Source of the DNA: Holosporales bacterium
Lineage (GTDB): Bacteria; Pseudomonadota; Alphaproteobacteria; BNTO01
Direction: 5' to 3'
Length of the DNA: 14,786 nt
NCBI GenBank assembly: GCA_031257795.1
Contig: JAIRNW010000015.1
Coordinates: forward strand, 1-14,786
Shown here: positions 12,880-14,786 of the stretch, piece after piece
Layout of the letters: each line of letters opens with the position of its first letter
How positions within the stretch are numbered: position 1 is the first letter of the stretch
Translations under genes and position numbers: made by a program
The notes under the pieces: generated by a model
Databases searched by the model: none
Told to the model about the DNA's origin: nothing
What the model saw: the letters and a program-made list of their open reading frames with translations, nothing else

Positions 12880-13776
12880 GTGAGTATAAGGAATTTTTTG
12901 TTGGGGACAGCTTGCTCGATTGTTGGTTTGGCTGCGGCTTCGTCATTAAACGCAACGCCGACAGCAACTGGTGGATTCGGTGAGTTGCAGATCGGAGCCG
13001 GCAAGTTGCCGTTGAAGACAAAAATAAAGAACAAAGATGATGCCCCAGATCATGAGCTTATCGTAACAGATGAAAAGGGGAAGTGGATAGGCAGTGGCGC
13101 TGTCGCCCTCGGTTACGGCTATGAACTCAGTAACGGAATCTACATCGGTGGTGCTGTACACGCTGGGACAAACATTGGATCAACCAAGACTGATTCCCCA
13201 GTGGTTTTCAGCGGAACTTACTTTAAAGATGGAACAACTTCAACGAATATAAGCGGAGTTACTCATATCGAAAAACTGCATCAGCCGATCGTTTACGGAG
13301 CTTCCATCTATTTCGGAGGCAAGGTTGCTTCTAACATTTTGGTTGCCGTTGGAGCAGGGGTTGAGGCCGCATACACGAAGCTTAGCCAGTACATAGATTG
13401 TGATAACGCCAACTTCGCTGTTCAGAACAATGCTGGTTCTGGATATGAAAACAAGAAGGACGCTGCAAATACCTGGAAGTATACAACAACTGGTACGGAA
13501 GAGATCAAGACTACACTCTTTAATGTAGTTCCTTCGCTGAGAGTCACTTATTTCTTCACGGCGAATTGCTATGCTGGGGTACAGGTTGATGTGCCATTCG
13601 GAATTTACAAAGAGTTGGATAGCAAGTATTACAGTGAGGATGTCAAGGTTTCTTCTACACTCTCCGCAGGCAACAACAATACGCCGATTCCATCACTTCT
13701 CTCTGTGAAGCAGAATCTCTACTTAAAGAATCCGCTTTCTTTCCGCGCAAGCCTTGTGGTTGGAGTTAAGTTCTAG
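12880..13776 (+). CDS. Outer-membrane beta-barrel protein, 298 aa
   Basis: Starts at GTG 12880 with a perfect AGGAGG (12869-12874) 5 bp upstream, suggesting high expression. The signal peptide covers residues 1-25 (MSIRNFLLGT, hydrophobic middle, SSLNA before the cut). The mature part has repeated amphipathic Gly/aromatic strands such as GSGAVALGYGYEL, GIYIGGAVHAGTNIG, PIVYGASIYFGGKV, ILVAVGAGVEAAY and SLRVTYFF, and ends SFRASLVVGVKF with terminal Phe. These are the features of a small outer-membrane barrel (8-12 strands) comparable to surface antigens of Rickettsiales, though I cannot place it in a named family. It is probably a surface-exposed antigen or porin. It has its own promoter candidate and terminator, so it is likely monocistronic and is the only clear plus-strand gene here. 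Confidence 0.9.
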   Translation: MSIRNFLLGTACSIVGLAAASSLNATPTATGGFGELQIGAGKLPLKTKIKNKDDAPDHELIVTDEKGKWIGSGAVALGYGYELSNGIYIGGAVHAGTNIGSTKTDSPVVFSGTYFKDGTTSTNISGVTHIEKLHQPIVYGASIYFGGKVASNILVAVGAGVEAAYTKLSQYIDCDNANFAVQNNAGSGYENKKDAANTWKYTTTGTEEIKTTLFNVVPSLRVTYFFTANCYAGVQVDVPFGIYKELDSKYYSEDVKVSSTLSAGNNNTPIPSLLSVKQNLYLKNPLSFRASLVVGVKF

Positions 13777-13807
13777 TTTTTATTTTTTGCACCTAACCAA
13801 CCCACCG

Positions 13808-13850
13808 ACCTCCTCTTCTTGTTTTTTGAAAATGAGAAGTGGAGGTTTTT
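13808..13850 (+). terminator. Rho-independent terminator of the 298-aa barrel protein
   Basis: ACCTCC.CTTCT pairs with AGAAG.GGAGGT across a loop rich in T/A (about 13820-13834), with one mismatch. It is followed by five T residues, 30 bp after the TAG. Confidence 0.85.
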
Positions 13851-13883
13851 CAGAGCCTGTTGATCGCTGTGGTTCGTACAAAT

Positions 13884-14024
13884 AGAACCTATTTAATGAT
13901 TTAAATTTGGTCTTTTTTACGGCAAATCCTGCGCTCGAATACTCATGTACGTTTATACACTCCGCTTCTGCTCTCCGTTTTCCCTTAAAAAGCCTCAATT
14001 TAAATCCTATGTCAACACGTTCTT
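13884..14024 (+). repeat. Palindromic element B, copy 2
   Basis: Inner inverted arms GATTTAAATT (13898-13907) and AATTTAAATC (13997-14006). The outer right arm, read on the minus strand, is AAGAACGTGTTGACATA, as in B1 and B3. The outer left arm (AGAACCTATTTAAT) is diverged. The left inner flank (TTGGTCTTTTTTACG) matches B1. The core at about 13933-13992 (GCTCGAATACTCATGTACG, ACTCCGCTTCTGCTCTCCG) is clearly related to the A2 and C4 cores. It is non-coding and lies just after the barrel-protein terminator. Confidence 0.8.
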
Positions 14025-14028
14025 AAAG

Positions 14029-14284
14029 ATACGACCCAGTCACCGAAAGAATCGCGAGCAGAGGACCATAGCACAGGCGAAAAGCTGTATTAACTATACC
14101 AAACCACCGAAAGTTTGCATGTTCGTCGCGCGGCGCCCCAACAAAGTCTGCGACTTTGCCGGGAGCCCGGTGCTGCTCGACTTGAGCCGTACGTCTCTGC
14201 GCCTGTGCTTCGACACTCCTGCCTCCAATTCTTTCGGTGATTGGATATATCGACGAACTCGCAAATTTTCGATGGTTTGGTGTA
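14029..14284 (+). repeat. Composite palindromic element C, copy 5
   Basis: Two overlapping inverted pairs. The first pair is 14029-14051 (ACCCAGTCACCGAAAGAAT) with 14228-14249 (ATTCTTTCGGTGATTGG). The second is 14095-14128 (TATACCAAACCACCGAAAG, GTTCGTCG) with about 14246-14284 (CGACGAACTCGC, GGTTTGGTGTA). The interior between them follows C4: CAACAAAGTCTGC, ACTTTGCCGGGAGCCCGG, then the diverged core from GCTGCTCGACTTGAG to ACTCCTGCCTCCAATTC (about 14172-14232). The left piece 14029-14094 is a diverged inverted copy of the right core end, suggesting one element inserted into or next to another. It lies directly downstream of the small exported-protein gene. Confidence 0.75.
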
Positions 14285-14297
14285 CAACATGCTTGCT

Positions 14298-14588
14298 TTA
14301 GTTAGGTTCGGCTGAAGCAACATCACCGAGATTAGGATTTTGTGTTGCTGTGTCGTTCAACCTAGGAGTATACGGAGATGGAGGACGCGGAAGTAGCCTA
14401 CCAATCACAGCCGGATCATTAGTAAACACTCCATTGACTGGCTGATCACCGGCGCTGATAGGCGCTCTACTTCCGTCCGAATAATTGTCAGTGCGAGTCC
14501 AAATAGATTCACTCCCGTTCAGCGAATCACCGGCATTAATAAAACCAATTGCAAATATTGCGGCAGTACATTTCGATACATTCATCAT
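14298..14588 (-). CDS. Small possible exported protein, unrecognised
   Basis: 96 residues from the ATG at 14588 (a second ATG follows at 14585); GGTGA just upstream is a weak ribosome site. The open frame extends to a TTG at 14657 (119 aa), but the ATG pair fits better. The N-terminus (MMNVSK, then a hydrophobic CTAAIFAIGFINA before GDS) looks like a short signal peptide. The remainder is polar, rich in Ser, Asn, Asp and Pro (for example LLPRPPSPYTP), with no motif I recognise and probably disordered. The reading frame is open without strong support from codon pattern, so it could be spurious. If real it is a small secreted or periplasmic protein. Confidence 0.42.
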   Translation of the reverse strand: MMNVSKCTAAIFAIGFINAGDSLNGSESIWTRTDNYSDGSRAPISAGDQPVNGVFTNDPAVIGRLLPRPPSPYTPRLNDTATQNPNLGDVASAEPN

Positions 14589-14786
14589 ATCACCATAATT
14601 AAGAGGACACACAGTCACCAAAATACCAAATAATGCTTGTTTTTTGGCGCCATACAACTATGCTAGACCTTAACACCCAACGCATCTTTACCCCACCGAC
14701 AAAAACTGTAGAATGCGATCAGTCGTTATCTTAAAAAAAGCTATAAATTGTGCGTATTTCCTCAGGTAGCATCGTTCAAGTTTCCA
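14589..14786. other. Right-edge intergenic stretch
   Basis: No gene recognised. It may hold the promoter of the small minus-strand gene (TTGTAT and TTATTT on the minus strand near 14625-14655 are weakly promoter-like). No palindromic element is visible; the 10-mer TGTAGAATGC near 14707 also occurs on the minus strand near 11010 and is probably coincidence. Confidence 0.3.

Noticed and set aside
13780..14326. Several short frames on both strands downstream of the barrel gene
   Set aside because: They cover the terminator and elements B2 and C5; translations are low-complexity or Cys/Arg-rich shadows of repeat DNA.

Overview
The window looks like a moderate-GC (I estimate mid-40s percent) alphaproteobacterial chromosome, probably from an obligate or host-associated intracellular lineage of Rickettsiales or Holosporales type. 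This is inferred from the AlaRS and FtsH sequences, an Rpn/PDDEXK nuclease gene, two signal-peptide-bearing beta-barrel proteins ending in Phe, frequent GTG/TTG starts, and intergenic spaces filled with short palindromic repeats. I cannot name the genus from sequence alone.

Layout. Six genes run on the minus strand, read from right to left: an EamA/DMT-type transporter (12595-11435), ftsH (10745-8748), alaS (8702-5997), a 467-aa outer-membrane protein (5858-4455) with a strong terminator, an Rpn-family nuclease (4269-3391) and an unrecognised 950-aa exported-looking protein with a 14-unit heptad repeat (3001-149). On the plus strand is a second outer-membrane protein (12880-13776) with a perfect AGGAGG site and its own terminator. 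A small possible exported protein (14588-14298, minus) lies at the right edge. ftsH and alaS are 45 bp apart and could be cotranscribed; the other genes are separated by more than 100 bp.

The most interesting content is between the genes. At least three kinds of short palindromic elements (called A, B and C here) sit at nearly every gene boundary. They have different terminal inverted repeats but share a recognisably homologous core of about 55-60 bp. One A copy is inserted cleanly inside the terminal repeat of a B copy with an apparent AAT target duplication, which is direct evidence of past mobility. One C copy supplies the last codons and stop of ftsH, much as Rickettsia palindromic elements enter coding sequence. 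Two nearly identical A copies in opposite orientation bracket about 11 kb of the window.

How the genes work together: ftsH (membrane proteostasis) and alaS (translation) are housekeeping genes. The two barrel proteins, the transporter and the large heptad-repeat protein are envelope or exchange functions expected of a host-associated cell. The Rpn gene and the palindromic elements are the mobile or selfish layer. No tRNA, rRNA, CRISPR array, prophage or complete IS element was seen.
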